From: Trichothermofontia sichuanensis B231
GTDB taxonomy: Bacteria; Cyanobacteriota; Cyanobacteriia; B231
Reading direction: 5' to 3'
Assembly (NCBI RefSeq): GCF_026240635.1
Contig: NZ_CP110848.1
Location: 312,501-376,500 of the forward strand
Length of the DNA stretch: 64,000 nt
Part shown: positions 1 through 9,137 of the stretch, one piece after another
Position numbering within the stretch: position 1 is the first letter of the stretch
Layout: each line of letters opens with the position of its first letter
The notes under the pieces: model-generated
The model's input: only the letters and a program-made list of their open reading frames with translations
Told to the model about the DNA's origin: nothing
The model's database searches: none
Translations under genes and position numbers: made by a program

Positions 1-1
1 G

Positions 2-238
2 CCCTTTGCCGCTTTTATTAGCATCAACCTGGCAATTATCAATATTTTGCCCCTACCGGCTCTAGATGGGGGGCAACTGCTGCTGTTGGCCGTGGAAGGG
101 GTACGCGGCAAGCCTCTACCCACGGGACTTCAGGAAGGGGTCATGCAAACGGGTTTGGTGTTGCTGTTGGGCTTGGGGGTGTTTCTGATTGTGCGGGATA
201 CGGCCCAGTTGGACTGGGTACAGCGGCTCTTCCAATAG
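2..238 (+). CDS. rseP: M50 site-2-type membrane metalloprotease, C-terminal end (partial)
   Basis: Only the last 78 residues lie in the window, because the frame is already open at base 2. The visible part holds the LPALDGG segment (codons around 47-70), which is the third metal-ligand motif (LDG) of site-2 proteases. It follows a hydrophobic helix and precedes a last membrane helix rich in Leu and Val. These enzymes cut transmembrane segments of anti-sigma factors or other membrane proteins inside the lipid bilayer. The HExxH motif would lie upstream, outside the window. The RseP/MMP family call rests on this one motif plus the two helices. The exact orthology (RseP or another cyanobacterial S2P) cannot be decided from this fragment. 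Confidence 0.8.
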   Translation, partial: PFAAFISINLAIINILPLPALDGGQLLLLAVEGVRGKPLPTGLQEGVMQTGLVLLLGLGVFLIVRDTAQLDWVQRLFQ

Positions 239-239
239 G

Positions 240-348
240 TTATCGTCAATCCAAATAAGAACGATACAGTTTTTCACTCCCCTCTCCCGCTCTGGGAGAG
301 GTGTTGGGGGTGAGGGGGCTGTTTCAGCCTAAATTGCAATGACTATAA
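240..348 (-). repeat. Dispersed ~107-bp repeat, family R1, copy A (inverted)
   Basis: This non-coding element ends in CCAAATAAGAACGATACAG on one side and GCCTAAATTGCAATGACTATA on the other, with a GC-rich inverted repeat (CCCCTCTCCC / GGGAGAGG type) in the middle. The same unit recurs at 2410-2517, 37079-37174, 46577-46682 and 47518-47623, with a diverged partial copy at 17258-17337. It lies between the protease gene and nth. It has no ORF of its own. Confidence 0.85.
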
Positions 349-400
349 TTGCCGTAGGATTGATTACTGCCCATGTCCTCATCTGCGTACCCGTATCAAA

Positions 401-1126
401 ATGCCCCCATCAGTGTCAGCGAACCAGAATGGACGGATGAGTATTAGTCGGAAATATGCCCACAAGGGACAGCGAGCGCTGGAAATTTTAGTCCGGCTGA
501 ACCGCCTGTACCCGGAGGCGACCTGTACGCTCAATTACCAGACACCGGTGCAGCTTCTAGTGGCGACTATCCTGTCAGCCCAATGTACGGATGAACGGGT
601 CAACCAGGTAACCCCGGCGCTCTTTGCCCGCTTCCCCGATGCGCCTGCCCTCGCTAATGCCGACCTCGAAGAATTGGAAACCTTAGTGCGATCGACCGGC
701 TTTTACCGCAATAAGGCCCGCAATATTCGCGCCGCCTGTCAAATGATTGTCGATCGCTTCGATGGTCAGGTGCCCAAACTCATGGAAGATTTGCTGCAAT
801 TACCGGGGGTGGCCCGAAAGACTGCTAATGTCGTCCTGGCGCATGGCTATGGCATTAATATGGGCGTGACGGTGGATACCCATGTCAAACGCCTAAGCCA
901 ACGGCTGGGCCTGACGGACAAGACCGACCCCCTGCGGATTGAGCAAGAGTTGATGCACCTGTTGCCCCAGCCCGATTGGGAGAACTGGTCGATCCGGCTG
1001 ATCTACCACGGTCGTGCAGTCTGTACGGCCCGCAATCCTGCCTGCGATCGCTGTGAACTGGCTGATCTTTGTCCCTCGGCCCATGTGAGTCGGCGTCCCC
1101 CAGTACCAGGAACGGTGCAGGCGTGA
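401..1126 (+). CDS. nth: Endonuclease III, DNA glycosylase/AP lyase
   Basis: This base-excision repair enzyme removes oxidised pyrimidines and nicks at the abasic site. The product is 241 residues. The helix-hairpin-helix LPGVARKTANVV (residues 134-145) carries the catalytic Lys140, and VDTHVKR supplies the catalytic Asp159. The C-terminus keeps the 4Fe-4S cluster pattern C-x6-C-x2-C-x5-C (Cys208, 215, 218, 224). All key residues are intact, so the gene should be active. The N-terminus is about 20 residues longer than in short bacterial homologs. The ATG at 437 is an in-frame alternative that would give a more typical length, and neither start has a clear ribosome binding site. It appears to be a single-gene unit. 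Confidence 0.95.
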   Translation: MPPSVSANQNGRMSISRKYAHKGQRALEILVRLNRLYPEATCTLNYQTPVQLLVATILSAQCTDERVNQVTPALFARFPDAPALANADLEELETLVRSTGFYRNKARNIRAACQMIVDRFDGQVPKLMEDLLQLPGVARKTANVVLAHGYGINMGVTVDTHVKRLSQRLGLTDKTDPLRIEQELMHLLPQPDWENWSIRLIYHGRAVCTARNPACDRCELADLCPSAHVSRRPPVPGTVQA

Positions 1127-1271
1127 AGGGGACGCTAGCAGGGTGGGGAAAAAGCTGGAGAGATTGGGGGCGATCGCCGGTGTTTGAGAGGATAAATCTT
1201 AGTTACATTGAGCTGTAGAGGGCGCGAGTACCCACCAGCGGGTGGCATTTTGGTTCTAGAGGAGGGTAACC

Positions 1272-2372
1272 ATGCAGACAGGTCTTCAGGTCCGGTTGAG
1301 TCTTTTGCACACGCTCCTGGAGCAGTTTCTCTCGCCCGCCACCTTGACCTCGATCGGTCTCCACGCCCTCCTGTTATTAGCCCTATCGTCCTGGTTAGGG
1401 AAGAGTGGCTTCTCGACAGCGATCGTGCAACAACCAGTAGGCGTGATTGAACTGACCCCAGCGGAGGCGGCCCAATTACCCAACCTTGCCCCGTCGACCC
1501 CCACCCTATCCCAGTTATTTGGTCAGGCGCCGCTTGCTACCGGAACTGCCCCACCGGCGACACCAACGGGTACCCATAACCTGTTCGCCGGTCTCCCCAC
1601 CCTGCCGGGATTGCCCCAACTGGCCCCCCTCCCTGTTCCCTTTCCTGCCGATGCCTTCAGTGGGTTACCGGCCCCCCCGCCGGTAATTCCCCTAGACTGG
1701 TACGCCCCCCCAGCTCCGGCTCGGATTGCGGTTGGCACACCCCAACCTCACGCGGATCCGGTTGAGCCGCCGTTGATTATTGAAGCGGAGGTGGCAATAC
1801 TCCCGCCGCTAGAGGGGGGAGCAGCAGCCCCTGCGCCCCCTGCTAGCCCCACCCCTGGTGATACTCCCGCGCCAGCTCAGGTCCCGACGGTTGCGGCAAC
1901 GGCTCCCGTCACGGGAGAGGCCAGTGCGTTAGGGGGACCCCTGGCCATTGCCCGTGCTGATCTCCAGGAGGCTCCCTCAGCGGACGCTTCACCGAGCGCT
2001 CCTCCAGAGGGCTACACTGTAGATACCGCTGCCGCCTCGGGCCCATCAGATGCCGATGCTGCCGGTGCTGATTATCCTGTCGATACAGAGACCCAAGCCG
2101 CCGCTCCCCCAGGCCCCGTGATGGCTCCCCCGGTCACCGTGATTGTTCCCTATCCTGCCAGTGCCTGTCCGGTCGCCGCCAGTGGGGGGTATACCACAGT
2201 GGAAACCGACGGGCAGGGCAATATTATTGCAGGACCGACGATCGATCTGGGCCACCCCGCCCTCAATGCCGCTGCCCGGAGTGCCGTTTTGGCCCAACCC
2301 CGATCGCTGGGGGCAGCGGTCTATCAATACGAGCTGAGTGTGTCGGGTCAAGCGAGGGTTTGCGGGGAGTAG
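1272..2372 (+). CDS. Proline-rich TonB-like envelope protein
   Basis: The 366-residue product has a short cytoplasmic N-terminus and one hydrophobic helix (about residues 24-42). A long Pro/Ala-rich linker (about 60-290) follows, of the kind that spans the periplasm. The compact C-terminal domain (about 293-366) contains a Gln-Gly-Asn turn followed by ALNAAARSAVLAQP, which resembles the TonB C-terminal fold. The family role would be to pass inner-membrane energy to outer-membrane transporters, with ExbB/ExbD as partners, but none of these is encoded nearby. A strong Shine-Dalgarno (GAGGAGGG, about 1259-1266) fixes the ATG start. The TonB assignment is an inference from architecture; a cyanobacterial protein of unknown function with the same layout is also possible. 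Confidence 0.7.
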   Translation: MQTGLQVRLSLLHTLLEQFLSPATLTSIGLHALLLLALSSWLGKSGFSTAIVQQPVGVIELTPAEAAQLPNLAPSTPTLSQLFGQAPLATGTAPPATPTGTHNLFAGLPTLPGLPQLAPLPVPFPADAFSGLPAPPPVIPLDWYAPPAPARIAVGTPQPHADPVEPPLIIEAEVAILPPLEGGAAAPAPPASPTPGDTPAPAQVPTVAATAPVTGEASALGGPLAIARADLQEAPSADASPSAPPEGYTVDTAAASGPSDADAAGADYPVDTETQAAAPPGPVMAPPVTVIVPYPASACPVAASGGYTTVETDGQGNIIAGPTIDLGHPALNAAARSAVLAQPRSLGAAVYQYELSVSGQARVCGE

Positions 2373-2409
2373 GGCGATCGTGACTCAACCCCTATCACGC
2401 CTATTCTGC

Positions 2410-2517
2410 TATAGTCGTTGCCATTTAGACTGAAACAGCCCCCTCACCCCCAGCCCCTCTCCCAGAGCGGGAGAGGGGAGTGAAAAAACTGTATCGTTCT
2501 TATTTGAATTGACTATC
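2410..2517 (+). repeat. Dispersed ~107-bp repeat, family R1, copy B
   Basis: This near-full copy of family R1 runs from the ATAGTCGTTGCCATTTAG end to the TTCTTATTTGAATTGACTAT end. Its central inverted repeat contains CCCCTCTCCC and GGGAGAGGGG. It lies between the convergent 3' ends of the TonB-like gene and menC, where a bidirectional terminator could be useful. Confidence 0.85.
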
Positions 2518-2537
2518 ACCCCTAATTCTGCTAACCC

Positions 2538-3518
2538 CTATTCTGCTAACGCGTCCCAAATCTGGTCGGCCTCTGCTGCTTGCAGTCTATCTGCCCGATC
2601 AAACCAGTGGCCCGTGCCCAAACCAGGCGGACGAGGCGTGGGGGAGAGTTGATAGGCAAGGCGGAGCGCTGCACGACGGGCGATCGCCGTTTCAAAGACT
2701 GAGGAAAAAACCGTATCCAAACCGTAATCCTGACAGCGTTGCCGGAGGGTCCGGGGGGAACCGGCGATCGCGGGTTTGAGGACAAAAATTCCCCGCCACC
2801 CCCGTTGATAGCATTGTTCCAGTTGCGCCACAGTTGCCACCGATTCATCTAGGGCCACAGGTGTCGCAAACTGCTGACTCAGGGTGAACATCTCGGCCAA
2901 CTGGGCTGGGGGCAGGGGTTGTTCTAGGAACTCGATGCGATCAGGTACGCGATCGCAGACCCGTAACCAGGTGGCGGCCTCATCTCGGCTGAGACCCCCA
3001 TTCGCGTCTAAGCGCAGAGTCAGGTCTGGGGGGAATTGGGCCAGTAATTCCTGGAAGACGGCCATTTCCTGAGCGATCGGCGCAACTCCAATTTTCCATT
3101 TCAGGGTGCGGTAGCCTTGAGCATAAATCCCGCGCCAACCCGTGAGGGCGGCTGTCCCCGTGGGCAAAAGGCCACACAATGCGGCTGGGCGATCGGCTCC
3201 TGGCGGTAAAGGGGGATCGGGATCCACCAAGGCCAACCAGGCTGTTTCTAAGCCAAATTGGCAGGCAGTCAAGGGTGCTGGAATAGCCAGACTGGGAATC
3301 TCTGGCAGCAGGGGCGGTAACTGTTGGCAAAAGGCCCAGGCTTGTTGAAAGGATTCACTGCCAAACCAGGGAATTGGGGCAATTTCCCCCCAGCCGATCC
3401 TGCCGGACTCGTCCTGCAACTGTACCAGAATCCCCTCGCGCACTCGCCAGACCCCGTGGCAGGTTTGAAGTGGTGGCGAGAATAGGCGACGATAGGCCCG
3501 AAAGGCAACACGATACAT
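2538..3518 (-). CDS. menC: o-Succinylbenzoate synthase
   Basis: This enolase-superfamily dehydratase makes o-succinylbenzoate from SHCHC in phylloquinone (vitamin K1) synthesis, which supplies the photosystem I quinone in cyanobacteria. At 326 residues it has the normal length. The catalytic LKWKIG pair (Lys140 and Lys142) is present. The three metal ligands sit in RLDANG (Asp171), FLEQP (Glu199) and ALDES (Asp224), and Lys248 (FVLKPA) is the second acid/base. All key residues are present. The start is the ATG at 3518. The gene is divergent from the GNAT gene across about 150 bp, which should hold both promoters. No other men genes are near, which is usual in cyanobacteria. Confidence 0.93.
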   Translation of the reverse strand: MYRVAFRAYRRLFSPPLQTCHGVWRVREGILVQLQDESGRIGWGEIAPIPWFGSESFQQAWAFCQQLPPLLPEIPSLAIPAPLTACQFGLETAWLALVDPDPPLPPGADRPAALCGLLPTGTAALTGWRGIYAQGYRTLKWKIGVAPIAQEMAVFQELLAQFPPDLTLRLDANGGLSRDEAATWLRVCDRVPDRIEFLEQPLPPAQLAEMFTLSQQFATPVALDESVATVAQLEQCYQRGWRGIFVLKPAIAGSPRTLRQRCQDYGLDTVFSSVFETAIARRAALRLAYQLSPTPRPPGLGTGHWFDRADRLQAAEADQIWDALAE

Positions 3519-3670
3519 CGTGGGTAGCCCTCACGCTAGGCACTTACAACAAAGCGGACAGGTTGAGCCATCGCTGGTTCACAGGGCGAGGTTTAGGGAC
3601 GACCCGTATGCCTAGGTTATCCTAAAGTTTTGAGCAAGTTTTGAGCGAAGTTTTCTGTTGGGCTAAACCG

Positions 3671-4273
3671 ATGATTGATGCCACTTCCTCAACTAACCAG
3701 GCTTCTGGTAAATCGCCAGAACCAGCGATCGGTCTCCTGATTCGCGATATGGAGATTGATGACCTTGCCCCTGTCTATCACCTAGGGGATAGTTTATTTA
3801 CCAGTGATTTATATCCCTACATCTATCGAACTTGGGATGAATGGGAGGTGATTGGCTTATACAACACTGATCCAGAATATTGTTTAGTCGCTGAAATCGA
3901 GGGAGAGCTGGCAGGCTTCATCCTAGGGAGTATTATTAGCAAAGCCTCCCTTACTTACGGTTATATTCTCTGGCTTGGGGTCAATCCTGTATTCCAGCGA
4001 CGGGGGATTGCTGATAGTTTGGTCGACAAGTTAATTGAACGGTTGATTAATGATGGTGCCCGGTTCATGATGGTGGACACAGACCCAGAAAATACCCCAG
4101 CAGTCAATTTTTTCACGCGCAAAGGATTTGGAGATCTGCGCCGCCATGTGTTTTTATCAATGGACCTCAGCCAACATCCCTACTATGGTCGCCTGATTAC
4201 CTATGAACAGGAAAAGGCAGCCCGATCGGTGTGGCAACGCCCCCGCCGCCGTCCGAATCCTAAGGGAGGATGA
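3671..4273 (+). CDS. GNAT-family N-acetyltransferase
   Basis: This GCN5-related acetyltransferase transfers acetyl from acetyl-CoA to an amine. The central region shows the strand ILWLGVNPVFQRRGIADSLV, where V-x-x-x-Q-R-R-G-I-A is the acetyl-CoA pyrophosphate-binding motif A. VDTDPENTPAVNFFTRKGF follows, the motif B seen in RimI-like enzymes. The C-terminus is basic (RPRRRPNP). The substrate cannot be told; RimI-type protein N-terminal acetylation is one option. The frame is open from a TTG at 3641, but the ATG at 3671 is more likely and gives 200 residues. It stands alone between menC and fabD. Confidence 0.85.
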   Translation: MIDATSSTNQASGKSPEPAIGLLIRDMEIDDLAPVYHLGDSLFTSDLYPYIYRTWDEWEVIGLYNTDPEYCLVAEIEGELAGFILGSIISKASLTYGYILWLGVNPVFQRRGIADSLVDKLIERLINDGARFMMVDTDPENTPAVNFFTRKGFGDLRRHVFLSMDLSQHPYYGRLITYEQEKAARSVWQRPRRRPNPKGG

Positions 4274-4385
4274 GGGTAGACGGGTATTGTGACACTACTG
4301 AGTTAGTTGGGCCACACAGGCTCATCCCCACCGATCACCCACCGATGCCAAATCACCCACCGATGCCAAATAGGACCAGGATGGC

Positions 4386-5264
4386 CTACGAGGGCAAGTC
4401 CGCTAGTTGGCCTATATTCACCAGTCCTAACCCTTTACAGGTGCGTTTGAGTAGCCCCGTGAGCACATTGCCTGGCCCCACCTCCCAGGCTTGTTCAATG
4501 CCCAATTCCGGGAGTTGTAGACAAATCTCGCGCCAACGCACTTGTCCAGTCATTTGGGCGGCTAGCCGTTGCTTGAGGACGGCGGCATCGGTGGTGGCTT
4601 GGGGTTCCACGTTGGAGAGGACGGGCACCTGGGCTGGCTGAAACGCGATCGGTTCGAGCACCTGGGCAAACTCAGCCGCGGCGTCTGCTATGAGGGGGGA
4701 GTGGAAGGCTCCCGAAACATTGAGGCGCACTGCTCGTTTCGCTTTGACTTGACCCAAGACCGTCTCCACCGCTGTAGGGGTCCCGGAAATGACCACTTGC
4801 GCCGCGCTATTATCGTTGGCCAAGACCACATCGGCAGTGTTGGCCAACACCTGTTCCAGTTGGTCGCGATCGGCCCCAATCAGGGCTGCCATTGCCCCGT
4901 TGGCACTGCTATCCATCAGGGCCGCCCGTTTTTGGATCAATCGCAGGCCCGTGGCAAAGTCGAACACACCTGCGCTGTAGAGGGCCACATATTCTCCGAG
5001 ACTATGCCCTGCTACTAAATCTGGTTGGTGCCCCCGATCGCGCAGGAGATCCACCAAAATACATTCGATCACGTATAGGCAAGGTTGGGTATAGAGGGTA
5101 CGGGCCAACTCGGTTTCATCCCCCTGGCAGCGATCGAGGACCGACCAACCTAAAATCGCTTCTGCCTGCTGGAAGCGTTTCTGGGCTAACGGCTCGGTTT
5201 GCAGATCGCCTCCCATTCCCACGGTTTGCGATCCCTGTCCTGGAAATACCCATGCGGTTTTCAT
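4386..5264 (-). CDS. fabD: Malonyl-CoA:ACP transacylase
   Basis: This enzyme moves the malonyl group from malonyl-CoA to acyl carrier protein for fatty-acid synthesis in the cytoplasm. The 292-residue product begins with FPGQGSQ. The nucleophile lies in GHSLGEY (Ser88) and the catalytic His in AFHSPL (His188); the oxyanion and C-terminal regions are intact and length is normal. In many bacteria fabD follows fabH, but the 350 bp upstream here holds only repeat remnants, so it is probably transcribed alone. Its 3' end faces the GNAT gene across about 110 bp, which includes a short tandem duplication (CACCGATGCCAAAT, about 4335-4371). Confidence 0.95.
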   Translation of the reverse strand: MKTAWVFPGQGSQTVGMGGDLQTEPLAQKRFQQAEAILGWSVLDRCQGDETELARTLYTQPCLYVIECILVDLLRDRGHQPDLVAGHSLGEYVALYSAGVFDFATGLRLIQKRAALMDSSANGAMAALIGADRDQLEQVLANTADVVLANDNSAAQVVISGTPTAVETVLGQVKAKRAVRLNVSGAFHSPLIADAAAEFAQVLEPIAFQPAQVPVLSNVEPQATTDAAVLKQRLAAQMTGQVRWREICLQLPELGIEQAWEVGPGNVLTGLLKRTCKGLGLVNIGQLADLPS

Positions 5265-5615
5265 TCGTTCTCATCACGTTAAAGACTGGATCAACCATCC
5301 TACCGTTTCATGACACCAATCTTTCCTAACACCTAGCTAGGGAGGGGGGATGGCAACAATATCGCGGCCTCAAGCCAGTCACCTAGTCGTTAACCCTGTT
5401 TGATGGATAAATCTTTTCCCCTTACGTGAGGAGAGAGGACAGAGGTACAGCCTTTACCTAATTTGCTCAGTACACCGTTAAGGGTTGGATCTGGATCCGA
5501 TCGGTAGCCCGGCAGCCCTCATCCCCCAACCCCTTCTCCCACCAGGGGCAAAGCAGGGTGGTTTCATTTGTGGGGAGCAAAATGATGATGGGTTAAACTG
5601 CCTTCTAGACTAACC
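5265..5615. other. Intergenic stretch with repeat remnants
   Basis: No gene is seen. At about 5400-5463 lies a degraded piece of repeat family R2 (CTTTTCCCC, GAGGAGAGAG and ACAGCCTTTACC shared with 40817-40880). At about 5511-5550 is a short GC-rich inverted repeat (CCCCAACCCCTTCTCCCACCA) of the kind found in families R1 and R3. The fabD promoter should lie at the left end. Confidence 0.5.
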
Positions 5616-6306
5616 ATGACGCAACCGCAGACCCTCGATCTCATCGCCCACCTCAAGCCAATCCCTGACTACCCCAAAGCTAGAGGCTGACGACATCACC
5701 TGTGGTTGGTGCTGATGCGGGTGTTGTTAGGCACCCGCTGTGGCGATCGCGGCTATCGGCCTTTAGCCGAGCTCGCACCAGCACTGGCCCAGCCTCTGCG
5801 CGCTGTTAGACGTGCCGACTGACACCCGCATCCCTTCTTATTCCACTTTCCGCCGTGTGTTGCAACACGTTGACTTTGCCCCGTTGGTAACCTTGTTTAA
5901 TCAGTGGCGTCAACACTTTATCCCCGTCTCGGCGCCAACCTGGGTCGCTGCCGACGGCAACAGCATCAAATGTACGCTGACCGATTACAGTGCTGCCGAT
6001 CAAAACTGGGTGATGACCGTATCGGCCTTCAGCCAGTAAACAGGGGTAGTGCTGCACTGACAAGTGATGGAGAACCAGCAGACCAGCAAGATTGAGGTCG
6101 TGCGCCAGTTGGTGGCGGCGTTGGCGGGGCAACCGCTCAGCTTCACCCGCGATGCCCTCCATTGTCAAAAAAAACGGTTGCCCAAATGGTTGAGCAGCAG
6201 CAACATTACCTGCTTGCCCTCAAGCCCAAGCAACCGACGCTCTATCGGAGCTTGCAGCAGATGCCTGAGCAGGGTGGGTGAGGGCAGTTCGAGTTTTGTC
6301 AGTTAA
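5616..6306 (+). pseudogene. ISAs1-family transposase, degraded
   Basis: Pieces of a DDE transposase of the ISAs1 type can be read by changing frame. From the ATG at 5616, the N-terminal part runs through an in-frame stop near 5688. It then shifts frame near 5812 into TDTRIPSYSTFRRVLQ and AADGNSIKC, the first catalytic Asp region. Stops follow after VSAFSQ (6037) and at 6058. TRDALHCQKK, the second catalytic Asp region, is followed by a frameshift at a run of eight A near 6168-6175, then a Gln-rich segment with LLALKPKQPTLYR. At least three stops and two shifts make it inactive. No clear terminal inverted repeats or target duplication were found. Confidence 0.85.
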
Positions 6307-6378
6307 TCAGGGTGGGGATCTTGTCAAGAGTACCTAACCATCAGACACTAAACATAGCTGTGACCGATGAGGTAAAGC

Positions 6379-7668
6379 GTGAAGAGAGTACTGGGAATCA
6401 TTCTGGGCGGCGGCGCAGGGACCCGCCTGTATCCCTTAACCAAACTCCGGGCGAAACCCGCCGTACCCCTGGCAGGGAAATATCGTTTAATTGATATTCC
6501 AGTTAGTAATTGCATTAACTCCGACATCCTGAAAATCTATGTCCTGACGCAATTTAACTCGGCCTCCCTCAATCGCCACTTGGCCCGTGCCTATAACTTT
6601 GCCGGTTTCCAGGAAGGCTTTGTGGAAGTGCTGGCGGCGCAGCAAACCCAGGAAAATCCAGGCTGGTTCCAGGGGACGGCTGATGCGGTACGTCAGTATC
6701 TCTGGCTGTTTAATGAGTGGGATGTGGATGAGTACCTGATCTTGTCCGGGGATCATCTCTATCGCATGGACTACCGCCTCTTTATCGAGCGCCACCGGGA
6801 AACAAAAGCCGATATTACCCTGTCGGTGGTGCCGATGGATGAGCGGCGGGCTTCCGACTTTGGTCTGATGAGGATTGATGCTGATGGTCGTGTGATTGAC
6901 TTCAGTGAAAAACCGAAGGGAGAAGCCCTGAAGCGGATGCAGGTGGACACGACCATTTTAGGGCTAACCCCTGAACAGGCGCGGCAACAACCCTATATCG
7001 CTTCGATGGGTATTTATGTCTTTAAAAAAGACGTAATGAACGATCTGCTGAATCGCTATCCTGACCAGACGGATTTCGGTAAAGAGATTATTCCGGCCTC
7101 AGCAGATACCTACAATTTACAAGCCTATTTGTTTAAGGACTATTGGGAAGATATTGGGACGATAGCGGCCTTTTACGAAGCCAATTTGGCCCTCACCCAG
7201 CAGCTGCAACCTCCCTTCAGCTTCTATGACGAAAACGCACCCATTTATACCCGTTCCCGCTTCCTGCCGCCGAGCAAGTTGTTGAACTGCCAGGTAAACG
7301 AGTCGATCATTAGTGAGGGTTGTATCCTCAAGAACTGTCAGATCAACCACTCGGTTTTGGGGGTACGATCGCGGGTTGACGCCGATTGTGTGGTTGAGGA
7401 TGCCCTGTTGTTGGGGGCTGATTTTTACGAACACTATGCCGAACGGCAACGCAGTTTAGGCGAGCGCAAGATTCCGATCGGCATTGGGGCGGGCAGTGTA
7501 GTGCGACGGGCGATTATTGATAAGAATGCCCGCATTGGCCGTAATGTTCGCCTGATTAATAAGGATCACATTGAAGAGGCCGATCGGGAAGAATTGGGCT
7601 TTATCATCCGCAGTGGCATTATTGTCGTCCTGAAAAATGCTGAGATTCCTGACGGTACAGTCATTTAG
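6379..7668 (+). CDS. glgC: Glucose-1-phosphate adenylyltransferase (ADP-glucose pyrophosphorylase)
   Basis: This enzyme makes ADP-glucose from glucose-1-phosphate and ATP, the committed step of glycogen synthesis, and in cyanobacteria is activated by 3-phosphoglycerate. The 429-residue product has the nucleotide-binding start [20 protein letters not shown], the [12 protein letters not shown] active-site segment and FSEKPKG. The C-terminus carries hexapeptide-like left-handed beta-helix repeats, and [19 protein letters not shown] closes the protein as in other cyanobacterial GlgC. The start is a GTG at 6379 preceded by GAGG at 6369-6372. A hairpin-plus-T-run terminator follows at 7719, so the gene is a single unit. 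It lies just downstream of the dead transposase. Confidence 0.97.
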   Translation: MKRVLGIILGGGAGTRLYPLTKLRAKPAVPLAGKYRLIDIPVSNCINSDILKIYVLTQFNSASLNRHLARAYNFAGFQEGFVEVLAAQQTQENPGWFQGTADAVRQYLWLFNEWDVDEYLILSGDHLYRMDYRLFIERHRETKADITLSVVPMDERRASDFGLMRIDADGRVIDFSEKPKGEALKRMQVDTTILGLTPEQARQQPYIASMGIYVFKKDVMNDLLNRYPDQTDFGKEIIPASADTYNLQAYLFKDYWEDIGTIAAFYEANLALTQQLQPPFSFYDENAPIYTRSRFLPPSKLLNCQVNESIISEGCILKNCQINHSVLGVRSRVDADCVVEDALLLGADFYEHYAERQRSLGERKIPIGIGAGSVVRRAIIDKNARIGRNVRLINKDHIEEADREELGFIIRSGIIVVLKNAEIPDGTVI

Positions 7669-7718
7669 TTGACCGATACTGGTCCAAGGTGACAGATATA
7701 TGGCTGCCGCCCCTCTTA

Positions 7719-7756
7719 GCTCCCCCCGGTTCCGAGGGGAGTTTTTGCTTTTTTTG
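7719..7756 (+). terminator. Rho-independent terminator after glgC
   Basis: CTCCCC and GGGGAG form a stem with loop CCGGTTCCGA, followed by TTTTTGCTTTTTTTG. It sits about 50 bp after the glgC stop. Confidence 0.75.
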
Positions 7757-7809
7757 CTTTAAATTACGGCTACGGCATACTGGAAACAGGCAACGTGAGG
7801 AAACCTGTC

Positions 7810-7992
7810 ATGACCTTGGCCACTCGCAAGTTCACCTTAGCCGAATACTTGGCCTACCATGACGGCACCGATCATCGCCATGAGCTAGTCGCAGGGGAAT
7901 TGAAACGGATGAGTCTCGGTAATGCCCAACATACCAAGACTATTCGTTTTTGTTTGCCACCCAGGGTGAACGGTCTTCCTCTCTGTCCTTAA
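7810..7992 (+). pseudogene. Uma2-family (DUF820) nuclease-like gene, truncated
   Basis: About 47 recognisable residues remain: an N-terminal FTLAEYLAY segment followed by [10 protein letters not shown], which match the start of Uma2/DUF820 proteins. This is a large cyanobacterial family with a PD-(D/E)XK nuclease-like fold, normally about 190 residues. After GNAQH the similarity ends, and the frame stops at 7992 where a short repeat begins. The catalytic core is missing, so this is a remnant. The ATG at 7810 is the likely original start. Confidence 0.75.
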
Positions 7993-8086
7993 GATACAAG
8001 GGTGAGGGCCTTGCCCAGGGGGTGCACCCAGCCTATTCAGGAAAACTGTACTTTATGATTGAGGTAAAGACTGTAACAGTGTCTCA
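7993..8086 (-). repeat. Repeat family R2 copy, overlapping the end of a gene
   Basis: Read on the minus strand, CTTTACCTCAATCATAAAGT and ACAGTTTTCCTGAATAGGCT through GGGCAAGGCCCTCACCCTT match 40866-40938 (ACAGCCTTTACCTTAATCAT onward) with a few changes. This copy separates the Uma2 remnant from the Ap4A phosphorylase-like gene and supplies that gene's last codons and stop. Confidence 0.65.
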
Positions 8087-9015
8087 CGGTCTACTGAACA
8101 CGGAATCCCTACCTGTTGCAACACTGGGAAAATCCCTAACTGCTTCAAGCGCTCTAATTGTTCCTTAGTCTTAACCAAAAATGCACCCACAAACCCCAGC
8201 GCATTGATCGCGATCGTCTCATAGCTTTCCTGCGATCGAGGCACCAAGAGCATCCATTCCCGTGTAACTAGCAAATTGTAGGCCCCCGTTTGCTGGGCAC
8301 CCGGTTCCAGTTTCCCAGGATGCAGCCCCACACTTTTTAATAAGGTTTCATAGGCTGCTAATAAACTTGTGGCGGCTTGCTCAGGTGCGATCGCGGGATC
8401 TAAATCCAACCGTGCTAACCCATGTACAAAGGGAAAAGTAGGTACCCTGCCGATGCCATCTTGAAACTGGGCCGTCGCGATCGCCGGCATCATGGGGATC
8501 TCATCGTTGGTGAGGGGAATCAATTGCAGATGCTTATGCGGTTGACTCGCACCTGCAACGGCTCCCCCGTTGTAAAATCCTAACCCAGCCATCTCCCGCA
8601 AACACAGCCACAAGGCCAGAAAGTCCTGCCAATTGAGCCAACAGGTTTGCTCTTCAAAGGCACGGGTGACGATCAAAATATGGTGATCTACCACATTGAA
8701 TTTATTGAGCAAACACAGGTGGGTAGCCGTGAGATCCGTGACGAATAAATTCGGGTCGTAGGGCAGAAATGGGTTGATCGGTTTCCCCGTTTTGGCTACG
8801 GCCTGGCGTTGTTGTTGGGTGATTTCCTTGCGCACCAAATTGGCCATAATCCGTACGATAAAGGCAATCCCACGCTCCTCAATCACGACATAATCCGTCG
8901 CGATCGGCTGCAACGCACCGCCAGCCAATGCCGCGATCGTCCGCTGTTTCACTTGCTCCCACAGCGTTCCTGGTTCCAGCTGCAAGCTAGCAACTGATGG
9001 TATTGGCTCAGACAT
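8053..9015 (-). CDS. ATP adenylyltransferase (Ap4A phosphorylase-like)
   Basis: This HIT-superfamily enzyme splits diadenosine tetraphosphate with phosphate into ATP and ADP. The 320-residue product resembles yeast APA1/APA2 and their cyanobacterial relatives. NPFLPYDPNLFV and LLNKFNVVDHHILIVTR lie in the first half, and the active-site triad region AGASQPHKHLQLIPL carries H-x-H-x-Q. The C-terminal half has YNLLVTREWMLLVPRS. It probably clears dinucleoside polyphosphates made under stress. The final residues (LLQSLPQS) and stop lie inside an R2 repeat, so the native C-terminus may have been altered slightly. The start is the ATG at 9015. Confidence 0.88.
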   Translation of the reverse strand: MSEPIPSVASLQLEPGTLWEQVKQRTIAALAGGALQPIATDYVVIEERGIAFIVRIMANLVRKEITQQQRQAVAKTGKPINPFLPYDPNLFVTDLTATHLCLLNKFNVVDHHILIVTRAFEEQTCWLNWQDFLALWLCLREMAGLGFYNGGAVAGASQPHKHLQLIPLTNDEIPMMPAIATAQFQDGIGRVPTFPFVHGLARLDLDPAIAPEQAATSLLAAYETLLKSVGLHPGKLEPGAQQTGAYNLLVTREWMLLVPRSQESYETIAINALGFVGAFLVKTKEQLERLKQLGIFPVLQQVGIPCSVDRETLLQSLPQS

Positions 9016-9137
9016 GGCTTAATCACCCCAACCGGCAAAACACTCAGACACAACACTTAGACACAATAAAGGGACAGGCAAACGGCCCATCCCACAAAGA
9101 CACACCAACCAAGCGCATCGGTTACTCAGTTTCCAGA

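Noticed and set aside
4569-5018. 149-codon ORF on the plus strand opposite fabD
   Set aside because: fabD is complete with all catalytic residues. The opposite frame gives low-complexity text without known motifs.
5400-5560. Promoter-like AT/GC changes and short repeats taken as possible CRISPR or attachment sites
   Set aside because: Repeat units are not evenly spaced and no unique spacers lie between them. They match the dispersed families R2 and R3.
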